From positions 1,798,001 through 1,862,000 of the forward strand of contig NZ_CP031393.1 in assembly GCF_017161265.1 (NCBI RefSeq): a stretch of 64,000 bases of DNA. Direction: 5' to 3'. Below, piece by piece: positions 50,445-59,807 of the stretch. The DNA comes from Treponema medium. GTDB lineage: Bacteria > Spirochaetota > Spirochaetia > Treponematales > Treponemataceae. How positions within the stretch are numbered: the first letter of the stretch is position 1; each line of letters begins with the position of its first letter. A program made the translations under genes and the position numbers. Under the pieces are notes generated by a model. It saw only the letters and a list, made by a program, of their open reading frames with translations, was not told the DNA's origin and did not search any database.

Positions 50445-51209
50445 CTATTCCCGCCGGAGTTCGGCAAGTGCAGAGCAGAAGAGGGTACCGGCTTGTGCTA
50501 CATTCAGGCTTTCGATTGCTCCGCTGCCGCTGATTTTAACCAGCACATCGCAGAGTTTTTTTGCTTCAGCGGAAATTCCGTGTTCTTCGTTCCCAAGTAC
50601 CACTACAACCGCCTCGTCCGGTTGCACCACTGACGGAATATCTTTTAGGCTGCGATATGCCCGATGATCCGCCCCTATCCGCACCAAATACCCGCTGCAC
50701 ATCTTTAAAAAATGCTCGGCGGAAGGAGTGGTATACAAGGTGATAAACTCCATACCCCCTTGCGCAATCCGGTAGGCGCTCGGCGTCAGTTGTGCCTGTG
50801 CGTCTTCTCCGCTTATCACGATATGTTCTATGCCGAAAAAGGCGGCGCTACGGATAACTGCTCCAAGATTATTTGCATTACCGATACGGTCGCATAGTAA
50901 CACCGCAGCTTTTTCGGTTTCCCACCGTTTAATTTGTTCCGGTGTTACGGCAGCAATGCGGGGTTCTTCAATCATAGCGACAACGCCCTGATGGTGAACG
51001 GATCCGCACAGCTTTTCCAATTCCGCATCCGATTGCACGAGCCGGTAGAGCCGTTTTCGCTGTGCAAGGTATTTACAAAGGGCGCCGAATGTCTTTGCCC
51101 TGCTTCCGGCAAAAAAAAGTCGTGAAATTTTTTCGGGATGTTCGGCGGCGAGCGCTTTTACTGCTTCAAAACCGCACACCGCCAATTCTTTTTGATGTAA
51201 TTCACTCAT
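50445..51209 (-). CDS. TrmH family RNA methyltransferase
   Basis: 254 residues. SpoU motifs: LCDRIGNANNLGAVIRSAAF (about 125), VVVLGNEEHGISAEAKKL, and SGAIESLNVAQAGTLFCSAL. Knotted SAM-binding fold; target RNA unknown. Its stop is nine bases from the convergent RlmB-like stop, so two members of the same superfamily meet tail to tail, yet they differ too much to be a recent duplication. Weak ribosome site. Confidence 0.85.
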   Translation of the reverse strand: MSELHQKELAVCGFEAVKALAAEHPEKISRLFFAGSRAKTFGALCKYLAQRKRLYRLVQSDAELEKLCGSVHHQGVVAMIEEPRIAAVTPEQIKRWETEKAAVLLCDRIGNANNLGAVIRSAAFFGIEHIVISGEDAQAQLTPSAYRIAQGGMEFITLYTTPSAEHFLKMCSGYLVRIGADHRAYRSLKDIPSVVQPDEAVVVVLGNEEHGISAEAKKLCDVLVKISGSGAIESLNVAQAGTLFCSALAELRRE

Positions 51210-51271
51210 ATTGCAAGTTAGGAAAAGGCAACCGTAAAAATAGGTACGGCTGCCTTGTTACACCTTTTTTT

Positions 51272-53950
51272 TTACTTTGCAGCCTTTTTAGGTGTGAGCT
51301 TGTGCCCTTCATTTTCCGCCTTTTCCAATTCTGCCTGTGCTATCGACAAGAGTGCGATAGGCACCGAATAAGACGAACAGGAGACATAATTCAAACCAGC
51401 TTTCATACAGAAGGGGATGTTTTCAGGGCGAGCGCCTTGTTCTCCGCAGAGGCCGAGTTTAATATCGGGACGGGTAAGCTTGCCGCGTTCAATCGCGGTA
51501 CTGATAAGTTCCCGTACACACGGATCCAAAATCGCAAACGGATTACCGTCGATTAAGTCATACAACGTGTAATCCGGCATAAAGCTGTTAAAGTCATCGC
51601 GGGAAAGACCGAGCGTCGTTTGCGTAAGGTCATTGGTACCGAATGAGAAGAATTCGGCATAACGGGCAATTTCTCCTGCTGACAACGCTGCAACCGGCAA
51701 TTCAATCATCGTGCCGATTTTGAAGTCTATCGGTTGTGCTTTAAACTGCGCACGTATTTCCTGTTCAATCGACCGGATACCGAGATAAGCATGACCTTCA
51801 ATCTTCTTTCCATAAGCAATTTGTTTGAGTTCACGGAAATTCATCACAATCGGAACCATGATTTCAACGTGCGTCTCAACGCCCTCTTTTTGCAGTTTAT
51901 ACGCCGCTTCAAAGATAGCGCGGACTTGCATTGCATAAATTTCAGGATACGAGATTGCGATGCGGCATCCTCGGTGTCCCAGCATGGGGTTTACTTCTGC
52001 ACGGAGCGCTATTGCTTCGGATAAAGCTTTTTTGCTGGCGGTTTTCTTCTTCTCTGTTTTGAGATACTCGATAAATCCATCCAGTTCTGCGTCATTATGC
52101 GGTAAGAATTCGTGTAATGGAGCATCCAAAAGGCGGATGGTAACTTCGCGCCCTGCCATAGTCTTAAAGATACCGTAAAAGTCTTCCATTTGAACCTTTT
52201 GGAGTTTGTTTAAAACTTTGATGCGCTCTTCGGTCGTTTCGGCAAGAATCATCTCTCTAAAGGTGTTGATACGTTTTGTCTCAAAGAACATGTGTTCGGT
52301 TCGGCACAATCCGATACCTTCGGCGCCGAAACTAACCGCCAACGCAGCATCGCGAGGACTGTCGGCATTGGCACGGACATGGAAGTCTTGGATAAACGAA
52401 CGGGTCAGATCGATAAAGTCAAGCAAACCGGAGGTTTTGGGATCGGGTTCAATCAGCTCTGCTGCGCCGAAGTATACCGTCGATTCGCCGTAATAGGGTA
52501 CTTGTAGGGTGATGTAATCCCCTTCTTTAATGGTAACCCCATTGATAACGGCTTTGTTCGCCATAATTTTCATATCGGGACGTACCAACGAAATTTTTCC
52601 GTATTGACGTGAAACAACGGAGGCGTGTGCCGAATAACCGCCCTCATTCGATAAAACGCCGGTAGAAACTTCAATCGCCTTTACGTCGCCTGCATAGCTG
52701 GCCGGTACGCAGAGAATACAACGGGTATCGGCGCTTTGCAAACGCGCAATATGCTGCGCTTCAATCAGTGCATCTGCGCTAAAGTATACGCGACCGACTG
52801 CCGCTCCCGGAGCGCCTGCAATACCTCCCTTTGAAGATTGGAGATTTTTAACACTCGCCATGTTGATGACCGGGTGCAGTATTTCGTTGAGCTGACCGGG
52901 TTTGACATTCTTTACAACATACTCCGCATCGATAATCTTTCGATTGTATAAATCGAGCAAGAAGTGTACCAATGCAATCGTGCTTTTTGCTTCAACGGAT
53001 TTTTGTTCGATAAGCCACAGCTTTCCCGCTTCGATCGTAAAACGAATTTCGCGGACATCTTTACTATGGTCTTCCAATCGCCATGCAATGGCTTCCAATT
53101 GCTCAAGGTATACCGGCTTTATATCGTTAATATCCTTTCCGACAGCATCGACTTCATCGAATTTTTCTTGGAAGAACATACCCTGTAATTTCTTTTCGCC
53201 GGTAACGATATTACGGCTAAAGAATCTACCGGAGAATGATTCTTTATCATAGTTCCCGTATACCAATGGCTGAATCAATAAGGCTACATCGTTTTCATTG
53301 TCGGGTTCAAGACTGAGCAGCGTACTGATGAGCTGAATGGTTTTGTTGAGCTGTACTTCTGCAGTACTGAAAAATTCCTGCGGCAGATACGGTTGGTACA
53401 TATCCATAACGGCAGCGCCTGATTCAGTATATTTTTCTTTCTTCAGTTCGTTTCCGATTTTTTCCAGCTGCTCTTTATAGAGCTGTTGTTTTGCGCCGTC
53501 TTCCTGTAATTCGGCAATCTTATGTAAAATTGAAAAGATACCGCGCAACAGAAATAAGACTTCGTGGCTTGCGAAATCTTTTCCCACCTTTTTTTCAAAA
53601 CCGTCGATTGTTGTTTTTGCCAAGCCGAAGTTATGAAGCGTCGGATAATTGGCAATCACAAGGTTTGGCGAAATAACCAGTTTTAATAAAAGCGGATTTT
53701 CTGCATCGCCGAATTCTTTTTTTACCGCTTCGCCCATCTTTTTTAAGAACGGCCGTAGCGTTGATAACACATTTGCCTGTTGTAAGTCTTGCGTAATAGT
53801 CGCATCCATAACAAGTCCCGGTACGATCGGCAGTCCGAGTTCCGCAAACTCGTTCAGCTGGCGTCCGCGGATACCGAGGAGTGTTTTATCGACATTACTT
53901 TTAAGTGATTCTTTATTACTGAAAAAATGGATAGATTTAGACATATTCAT
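51272..53950 (-). CDS. ppdK: Pyruvate, phosphate dikinase
   Basis: 892 residues. Interconverts pyruvate, ATP and Pi with PEP, AMP and PPi. The phospho-His domain is present (NEGGYSAHASVVSRQYGK, about residue 440). The PEP/pyruvate barrel is well kept: FGAEGIGLCRTEHMFF, NPMLGHRGCRIAISYPE, FGTNDLTQTTLGLSRDD and LGLCGEQGA with the catalytic Cys. The N-terminal nucleotide domain is diverged: the usual GGKGANL start is here LLGIRGRQLNEFAELGLP, and the region before the His domain ends WLIEQKS rather than a TRNG-type motif. AGGAG before ATG 53950. Downstream of the cfpA neighbour by nine bases. Confidence 0.88.
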   Translation of the reverse strand: MNMSKSIHFFSNKESLKSNVDKTLLGIRGRQLNEFAELGLPIVPGLVMDATITQDLQQANVLSTLRPFLKKMGEAVKKEFGDAENPLLLKLVISPNLVIANYPTLHNFGLAKTTIDGFEKKVGKDFASHEVLFLLRGIFSILHKIAELQEDGAKQQLYKEQLEKIGNELKKEKYTESGAAVMDMYQPYLPQEFFSTAEVQLNKTIQLISTLLSLEPDNENDVALLIQPLVYGNYDKESFSGRFFSRNIVTGEKKLQGMFFQEKFDEVDAVGKDINDIKPVYLEQLEAIAWRLEDHSKDVREIRFTIEAGKLWLIEQKSVEAKSTIALVHFLLDLYNRKIIDAEYVVKNVKPGQLNEILHPVINMASVKNLQSSKGGIAGAPGAAVGRVYFSADALIEAQHIARLQSADTRCILCVPASYAGDVKAIEVSTGVLSNEGGYSAHASVVSRQYGKISLVRPDMKIMANKAVINGVTIKEGDYITLQVPYYGESTVYFGAAELIEPDPKTSGLLDFIDLTRSFIQDFHVRANADSPRDAALAVSFGAEGIGLCRTEHMFFETKRINTFREMILAETTEERIKVLNKLQKVQMEDFYGIFKTMAGREVTIRLLDAPLHEFLPHNDAELDGFIEYLKTEKKKTASKKALSEAIALRAEVNPMLGHRGCRIAISYPEIYAMQVRAIFEAAYKLQKEGVETHVEIMVPIVMNFRELKQIAYGKKIEGHAYLGIRSIEQEIRAQFKAQPIDFKIGTMIELPVAALSAGEIARYAEFFSFGTNDLTQTTLGLSRDDFNSFMPDYTLYDLIDGNPFAILDPCVRELISTAIERGKLTRPDIKLGLCGEQGARPENIPFCMKAGLNYVSCSSYSVPIALLSIAQAELEKAENEGHKLTPKKAAK

Positions 53951-53959
53951 AATAAACTC

Positions 53960-54982
53960 CTAGAAAAGGTTAAGAACGGTGCTGGGAGAACCGCGTAAAA
54001 AGGCTTCAAAACGCGGGCTTGCACCTTCGGCAAAATATTTGGACAGTTTTGACAAGTCTTTAATTTCCTCGCCTGCAACGGCAAATTGGATACTGCTGCC
54101 GTGTTTTACCTTTCCCCATTTAAACAACGTATTGATATCGACGATCTGTTCACCGTCATAAAATACGATAACCTTATTATGCGGATAGCGTGCATTGTAG
54201 CTTCGGATAATTCGCTTCCATGCTTCAACGTTTCCATTGTGAAATAACTCGTTGGTAACAATAACCGAAATTTGTTGAGAGATACGGTTTTTTCCTGCCG
54301 GTACCTGCATTTGAGCGGGAGCAGCTGTTCGTTTTGTCTGTGCAGCGCTTGCAGCAGTCTTGGTTTTTGCAGCCGCAGGAGCTTTTGTCGCTTTCCGTTT
54401 CTGTCCTCCGGCTGACGGTTTTTTTGCCTTAGGAGCGGTAAATACAAACGGACCGTTCAAGAGTTTTGCAGGAATTGACGGTCTTGCTCCCTCCAAAAGG
54501 TTAAAAAATGCTTTGAATACCGCCTCTGCAACAGGAGCTTCCACCGCACCCTTATCTTGTTTTCCGACATAAATATTTAAGAGTTCATTTTTTTTCAATG
54601 TTCCCAAAAGAGAGGCATTTGCAGGATTTTTAGGGTTTATTGCCAAGAAACCCAAATCAGGGTGATGATAACCGACAACAATATCAACCCCCTTCCATTT
54701 TGCCGTTTCCGTGATGATATCTGTAGATAGTCCATTTATTTCACGGAGATTCTTAGACACTACTTTGTATCCCCACATGTCGAGCAGTATGACCGATAAA
54801 AATGCCGGAATTTCTTCGTTTGTCAGTTCTTTATTCTCAAGTAATATTCCGATTTCATCGGCAATATTTTTCTTTACGTTGCAAGCATCCAGAATCGATA
54901 AAGTGTTCTGAATATGCGTTACAGAAGTATTAAACCCCTGTTTTGTAGCAAGCGGTACATAAAATCCTAATGAATCGAGCAT
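53960..54982 (-). CDS. Hypothetical protein with basic Ala/Lys/Pro linker, beside cfpA
   Basis: 340 residues. Three parts: an N-terminal domain (1-180, starting MLDSLGFYVPLATKQGFNTS), a basic linker rich in Lys, Ala, Pro and Thr (about 185-235), and a C-terminal domain of about 105 residues (ISVIVTNELFHNGNVEAWKR, FYDGEQIVDINTLFKWGKV). No signal peptide. From memory the T. pallidum genome has a hypothetical gene in the same place between ppdK and cfpA, so the gene is conserved in the genus. The linker resembles histone-like tails and could bind nucleic acid or filaments. RBS AAAGGAG. Confidence 0.75.
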   Translation of the reverse strand: MLDSLGFYVPLATKQGFNTSVTHIQNTLSILDACNVKKNIADEIGILLENKELTNEEIPAFLSVILLDMWGYKVVSKNLREINGLSTDIITETAKWKGVDIVVGYHHPDLGFLAINPKNPANASLLGTLKKNELLNIYVGKQDKGAVEAPVAEAVFKAFFNLLEGARPSIPAKLLNGPFVFTAPKAKKPSAGGQKRKATKAPAAAKTKTAASAAQTKRTAAPAQMQVPAGKNRISQQISVIVTNELFHNGNVEAWKRIIRSYNARYPHNKVIVFYDGEQIVDINTLFKWGKVKHGSSIQFAVAGEEIKDLSKLSKYFAEGASPRFEAFLRGSPSTVLNLF

Positions 54983-55115
54983 TCGCTTCTCCTTTACTTA
55001 GCAAGGATGGTTTTAGAAGTATTGATAAAACTCCTTGCATTTACTTTCAGAATTATGGGAAAAACAATTCCTTGAGAGATCTTTGAATAACACGGAATGT
55101 AAGTTCCCTATAGAT

Positions 55116-55151
55116 AAAAGCCCTCCGAAACGGGTGTTTCAGGGGGCTTTT
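55116..55151 (-). terminator. Terminator after cfpA
   Basis: AAAAGCCCTCCGAAAC / GTTTCAGGGGGCTTTT around a short loop, two mismatches; T-run on the minus strand. Confidence 0.65.
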
Positions 55152-55186
55152 ATACATAACTTTAACTTATTGCCATACGATAAGCT

Positions 55187-57229
55187 TTACAGGGTTCTTA
55201 CACCGGATTTGCGTCCCCGGCGTCCTTTGCTTGCCGTACTATCAACAGCACCTGCTTTCTTTGTTTTACGTCCGCGAGCGGCACTAGGCTTTGCGTTAAC
55301 AGTCTCTGCGGCAGGAGCCTCCAAACTCGGAGTATCGTTTAGCGCATCTAGAAACTGGGCACGTCCACTCGGTGTTATCGCAGCGGATTCATCTTCCTCT
55401 CCTGAGCCGAAGGTCTGGGCAATATCTGCACGAACCGTTGAGCGGCGGCGGCTGAACGAAGCAAATGCCTGATCCATAAAGCCTTTGGAAACTCCATGGA
55501 GGAATTCGTTCAAGACGTTTGCCATACCGTCAAGCGTTGCCTTCTTGCGTTTGATGGAGGTGATGTCCACGTCAAGCAAGAGTCCCGGCTGCATGTGGAA
55601 GGGATTGATGAGGTAGTCGAATTTGTTGAATTCAGCCTCGAGGAAAGCGAGACGTTCTTCCATAACACGCCGTTCGACAGGGTACTGATAGTCGTACATT
55701 TTCTTGAGCCGTTCACGCATAATTACAAGCTTCTTGCGCATCTTGTCTTTTTCGTAAACAAACGTACGGTTCATTTTTTCAACATCAGTTTCAGCTGCAT
55801 TGACAAACGAAATTTCGTCCCAGACTTTTGCGATATCCTTGTAGGCAGGTTCACCCTTCGGAATCTTGTATTTCTTCTGGATGTGTTTTTCGTAGATTTT
55901 TGCCAAATCTCCGAAATCGGTGATGCGTACCATGAACTTCGATTTGTCATACTGGGTCTGCAATACGTCCCAAAGATGTTCAACTTCAGTTTCAAATGAA
56001 CGGATCATAACCTCATACGCTTTACGCTCTTCAAGCAGTTGAGCATTATCGTAGTAGCGTAGACGAATCTGGTAGCGTTCGTCAGGAAGGTTTGCAACAT
56101 TGGTGTCGTCATATTCGCGCAGCAACAGCTCACGGGCATTTTTCAGGTTTTCAATGTACTGATACCCCATTTTAGAGGTGTCAAGAATTGATGTTAACGA
56201 GTTAATTGCCGTGTTAAAGCCGCGGTTACGGATGTTTTCGATGTCGATGATGTGCTTGATATTCTCACGAATATTGAGCTGATCGAAGGTTTCCGGATCG
56301 ATTTCCGCTCTTAAGTTTGCGATGCGTTCCATCAATTCCTTGGAAACTACCGAATAGCGTTTGCTTTCGGGGTTTTCAACATCATCGTCGGTAACATCGA
56401 GAACCTTTCCCATCTTCTTGAAGATGATTTCGCTGTCGGTCATCTCTTCTTTGCCTTCATCGATAAGTTCATCTTTTAAGACTTCGATTTCTTTATCGAT
56501 AAGGTTCATCAGGTGTCCGGCAAGCAAATCTTTGATCAAGTATTCAACCGTTGCCTGATACTGGAAAATCGGGCTGATAAGTTCGGTGTCGAGAATATTG
56601 ACTGAAAGTTTTACATCCGTTACCGTTTTAGGTTTAGTGATGTTGTCTTTAAATGCACACTTTACAATTGAGTAAGCGTTTTCACCGCGAACGAAAGCAC
56701 CGACGTCGGTTTTCTGACGCAGAAGCGAATTGGTTAGGGTTTCCAAATCGTTGATTCCGCGCTGTACGTGTCCCTGCAGGTGTCCGTACATATTGACGAT
56801 CGATTTTTCGATTTCACCGGTATTGAACTTATCGGCGCCGCCGACTTCATCCAACAGAGTTGCGATCTCTTTCGGAGTATAGCGGTTCAGAACCTTCATT
56901 TCTTCCCTATCGATAAATCCGCGGACTTTTTTGAGCATTTCATCTTCTGCGGTTACCATATAGCGGTTGAACATGTTCTGATAGTTCTGGTTAAAGTAAT
57001 TGTATAACTTCTCTTTTAAACCACCCATTACATCCAATCTTTCTAGAACGTCTTTGGGTAATTTTGTTGATAAGTGATGCAATACTTTATTGGTCTCTTC
57101 TTCAATCAGCTGATTCACTTCTTTTTGCTGATCGCGGTAATCTTGCGCCAACGAATTTCTTGAACCGACGGCACTAGGCTTTTCGGGATGAAATACATTT
57201 GGACTTTGAGGTAAATCTAAACTTCCCAT
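55187..57229 (-). CDS. cfpA: Cytoplasmic filament protein A
   Basis: 680 residues, about 78 kDa, which is the known size of treponemal CfpA, the subunit of the ribbon of cytoplasmic filaments under the flagellar motors, needed for normal cell division. Almost wholly alpha-helical with long charged heptad-like stretches (residues 30-600), no signal peptide. The start [19 protein letters not shown] follows AAGGAGA. The C-terminal 70 residues are a low-complexity basic tail ([23 protein letters not shown]). The gene has its own promoter and a terminator, fitting an abundant structural protein. Recognition rests on length, composition and the ppdK/vWA context. Confidence 0.9.
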   Translation of the reverse strand: MGSLDLPQSPNVFHPEKPSAVGSRNSLAQDYRDQQKEVNQLIEEETNKVLHHLSTKLPKDVLERLDVMGGLKEKLYNYFNQNYQNMFNRYMVTAEDEMLKKVRGFIDREEMKVLNRYTPKEIATLLDEVGGADKFNTGEIEKSIVNMYGHLQGHVQRGINDLETLTNSLLRQKTDVGAFVRGENAYSIVKCAFKDNITKPKTVTDVKLSVNILDTELISPIFQYQATVEYLIKDLLAGHLMNLIDKEIEVLKDELIDEGKEEMTDSEIIFKKMGKVLDVTDDDVENPESKRYSVVSKELMERIANLRAEIDPETFDQLNIRENIKHIIDIENIRNRGFNTAINSLTSILDTSKMGYQYIENLKNARELLLREYDDTNVANLPDERYQIRLRYYDNAQLLEERKAYEVMIRSFETEVEHLWDVLQTQYDKSKFMVRITDFGDLAKIYEKHIQKKYKIPKGEPAYKDIAKVWDEISFVNAAETDVEKMNRTFVYEKDKMRKKLVIMRERLKKMYDYQYPVERRVMEERLAFLEAEFNKFDYLINPFHMQPGLLLDVDITSIKRKKATLDGMANVLNEFLHGVSKGFMDQAFASFSRRRSTVRADIAQTFGSGEEDESAAITPSGRAQFLDALNDTPSLEAPAAETVNAKPSAARGRKTKKAGAVDSTASKGRRGRKSGVRTL

Positions 57230-57288
57230 CTTACTGTCTCCTTATTGCAGTAGATTTATATCCGCAACGGATATACTAACACGATTTT

Positions 57289-57316
57289 ATTATAAAGCTA
57301 TTTGATAAAATGTAAA
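57289..57316 (-). promoter_or_regulatory. Promoter of cfpA
   Basis: Minus strand: TTTACA (57316-57311), 16 bases, TATAAT (57294-57289). The leader includes a small hairpin ATATCCG/CGGATAT (57258-57274). Confidence 0.6.
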
Positions 57317-57411
57317 GCCACCCACCCCCTTTTTACTTTCTTTTTTTTGTAATACTATATAATAGAACCGTGGTTATCTACATTTTTGCTACATTTTAAT
57401 TAGGAGATACT

Positions 57412-58074
57412 ATGCTGAAAGTTAAATCTATTTTTTGTATCCTTGTTTTTTGTATTCTTTCTTATGCGGTATTTGCCGGTGAAAGGACTATTCCCGTCGA
57501 TGTTTTTTTGATGATTGATAAATCACAATCAATGAATGAACCCGGTAAATTCGATAGTTTGCATAAATGGGTACGCGATACGCTTGTTACCGAAATGCTG
57601 ATACCGGAGGATTGGATTACTGTCTGGGAATTTTACGAAAAACCGCATGAATTACAAACATTAGTTATTAAGAATGAAAATGATCGTAATACATTGATAA
57701 AAACAATCGACAATATTACTCCCAACGGCGCATTTACCGATATTGGCAGCGCACTGGATGCAATCCAAGCTTCATTAAATAAACGAGGAAAAAACAACCG
57801 ATATAAAATTTTATTATTAGTAACGGATCTTGAACAAGATGCTCCATGGACATCAAAATATCGCGGAAAACAGGAATCGTTTAAAAGTCCGTATCTCGCA
57901 GAAGCACGCATTATCAAACATGATAATTGGTACGAAATAACATTGGATATGGATATTCAGGATAAAGTTGTTAAAACAACTAAAGAACTCTATACAAATA
58001 TCATTAATAATAGGGGAATTCCTCGTAGTAATGATGATCAAAATAAAGTGCTTATCACCGAAGAAAAAAAATAA
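57412..58074 (+). CDS. Secreted von Willebrand factor A domain protein (Tp0750-like)
   Basis: 220 residues. Signal peptide (residues 1-22). The vWA fold carries a MIDAS site: DKSQSMN (DxSxS, about residue 37), GAFTDIG with the Thr (about 108) and VTDLEQD (about 145). In T. pallidum the vWA protein Tp0750 is encoded beside pallilysin Tp0751 and has been reported to degrade fibrinogen-pathway substrates; here the next gene is also a Tp0751-like one. Function by analogy only. AGGAGA upstream; a TATAAT at 57358-57363 suggests a promoter, divergent from cfpA. Confidence 0.8.
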   Translation: MLKVKSIFCILVFCILSYAVFAGERTIPVDVFLMIDKSQSMNEPGKFDSLHKWVRDTLVTEMLIPEDWITVWEFYEKPHELQTLVIKNENDRNTLIKTIDNITPNGAFTDIGSALDAIQASLNKRGKNNRYKILLLVTDLEQDAPWTSKYRGKQESFKSPYLAEARIIKHDNWYEITLDMDIQDKVVKTTKELYTNIINNRGIPRSNDDQNKVLITEEKK

Positions 58075-58106
58075 ACTGTGGACTTTTAAAGTAGGGCATT
58101 TTAAAT

Positions 58107-59540
58107 ATGAAGAAATTGTTTTATATACTTTGCATTGTGGCGGTCATCGTTATTATCGGCATATTGGCATATCAGCGTATTGTCCGCCAACGAACGCAGG
58201 TAATACCACAGAATGCTCAAACAATTATTCCTGTTGCACCGCAATCGCATCAACAAGAGGCGTCTGTTTCGGAAGTAATACCTGAGAACACGCAATCGGT
58301 TATTACGCTGCTCAGCGATGAGGTACTTGTTGAGGATATACAAGCGGATCTGAATGGTGATAATAAGGAAGATAAAATTATTGCAGCAAAAAAATTATCC
58401 GATCAATTTATCTATCTTTTCATATTTTTACAAGATAATGAAGCGCAAACTTTTACCAGAGCCGCAGAAATAAAGACGGAGGCGACACATGCAAAAACGC
58501 TTTCCGTTTATACATTAATGGTGCAAGAATATCCGTATCCTATTATAGCATATAATGGAATGAATGCCGATACTATGCAGGTTTTCGGTATGTATGCATT
58601 AGAAATCGATGAAGATAAAATAATCAGTGTCCGTTCTTTAGCCGGTATACAAGCGGAAGGGCAAATTATATTGAAAAATGAACAGGATAATTCAATCTCC
58701 GATTATACAATATCTGCATATTATTCTGATAGGGATGCTCCAAATACGCTCAACCAAATAGAAAAACAATATACATGGAATGCAAAAAAAGAATTTTTTG
58801 TACAAACAAAAGAAATGAAGATTCCCGGGAAAAGAATTGAAAGTCAATTTCTTAAAAAATTTCAAACCGGCGATGCTCATTCTTTTCAAGAATTTCTTGA
58901 TGGATTATGGTATCAGCCAAGTGCAAAAAGAGATCAAAATCGAAGTATCTTTTTTAACCGTTCCGAAAATGAGATTATTTTTTCCGTCGATAATATTCAA
59001 GAAGTTTTTACTATCGATTCGATAACACCGCGCAGATTCGGTATTTATTTTTCTACAAAAAATGCCTCTATTTCGAGTATTCATCGGCGCATCAATATTG
59101 AGTTGCTTGGAATTGATGAGGTGCATATACGGGTTATCGATGATATTGCACGTTTAAAAATCGGTGTTGCATCAAACTGGGATGGATCATACCGAAAAAT
59201 AAGCAATACTGTTCGTGAAGTGCAAAGTAATACAACGCTTGACAATATAAAAAAAGTATTGACCGCGGATAAAAAAACATGGGCAAGCGCAGAAGGATAT
59301 TCTTTATCTTTTTCGGATAATTCATATCGATTATTTCAAGATACGGTGCAGCAGTCAGGATGGTATACGATTTTGCAGATAAAAGACAATACTGTTTTAC
59401 AGCTTAAAGATACTGAAAATAATGAACGTTTTTTTAATCTGATACTTGATAATGCCGGTAAACGGCTAAGTCTTATCGAGGTTTCAGTTACATTAAGCGG
59501 TATTACACCAATTGGAAATTCACCGCTTATATTTGAATAA
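58107..59540 (+). CDS. Pallilysin-related protein (Tp0751-like), long form
   Basis: 477 residues, twice the length of T. pallidum Tp0751. One N-terminal membrane helix (residues 4-22), then a probably disordered Gln/Pro-rich stretch (25-60). Asp-Asn calcium-like loop DLNGDNKEDK at about 82. The C-terminal 200 residues (SFQEFLDGLWYQPSAKRDQ, SFSDNSYRLFQDTVQQSGWY) look like a lipocalin-type beta-barrel, the fold of Tp0751. No HExxH motif occurs, so the metalloprotease activity claimed for pallilysin is not expected. Lies 32 bases after the vWA gene; likely one operon. AT-richer than its neighbours. Confidence 0.7.
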   Translation: MKKLFYILCIVAVIVIIGILAYQRIVRQRTQVIPQNAQTIIPVAPQSHQQEASVSEVIPENTQSVITLLSDEVLVEDIQADLNGDNKEDKIIAAKKLSDQFIYLFIFLQDNEAQTFTRAAEIKTEATHAKTLSVYTLMVQEYPYPIIAYNGMNADTMQVFGMYALEIDEDKIISVRSLAGIQAEGQIILKNEQDNSISDYTISAYYSDRDAPNTLNQIEKQYTWNAKKEFFVQTKEMKIPGKRIESQFLKKFQTGDAHSFQEFLDGLWYQPSAKRDQNRSIFFNRSENEIIFSVDNIQEVFTIDSITPRRFGIYFSTKNASISSIHRRINIELLGIDEVHIRVIDDIARLKIGVASNWDGSYRKISNTVREVQSNTTLDNIKKVLTADKKTWASAEGYSLSFSDNSYRLFQDTVQQSGWYTILQIKDNTVLQLKDTENNERFFNLILDNAGKRLSLIEVSVTLSGITPIGNSPLIFE

Positions 59541-59650
59541 ACTTTTGAGATATATACCGTGCATAGCTGCGAGACAGAGCTTTTTTATAACACTCTATCT
59601 CGCAGAGTACCGCGTTTTAGCAGTGACTATTTGGGCAACGGATGTTTTTT

Positions 59651-59807
59651 GATTCGTGCGGAGGGTTTAATACCCGCCGTTCCTCTACCGCCACGGATGG
59701 CGGTTGTTCCACGCAATAGCAATGTTGTGGCAGAGCCACAACTTGCAGTCAAAACTATACACGGATGTATAGTTTTGACGAACGCGCTGCGCCGGGGTTG
59801 TTGATTA
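59651..59807. repeat. R3 repeat split by an R1 module
   Basis: R3 begins ATTCGTGCGGAGGGTTTAAT at 59652, breaks after TACCC (59675) and resumes with CGGGGTTGTTGATT (59793-59806). Between lies an R1 module: ACCGCCA-CGGA-TGGCGGT (59687-59704), GTTGTGGC/GCCACAAC (59724-59742) and a 14 bp stem with CGGA loop (59748-59779). The right end overlaps the stop codon of the thiolase gene, where intact R3 copies also sit near stops. Confidence 0.8.

Noticed and set aside
58107..59540. Metalloprotease call for the pallilysin relative
   Set aside because: No HExxH motif is present anywhere in the translation.
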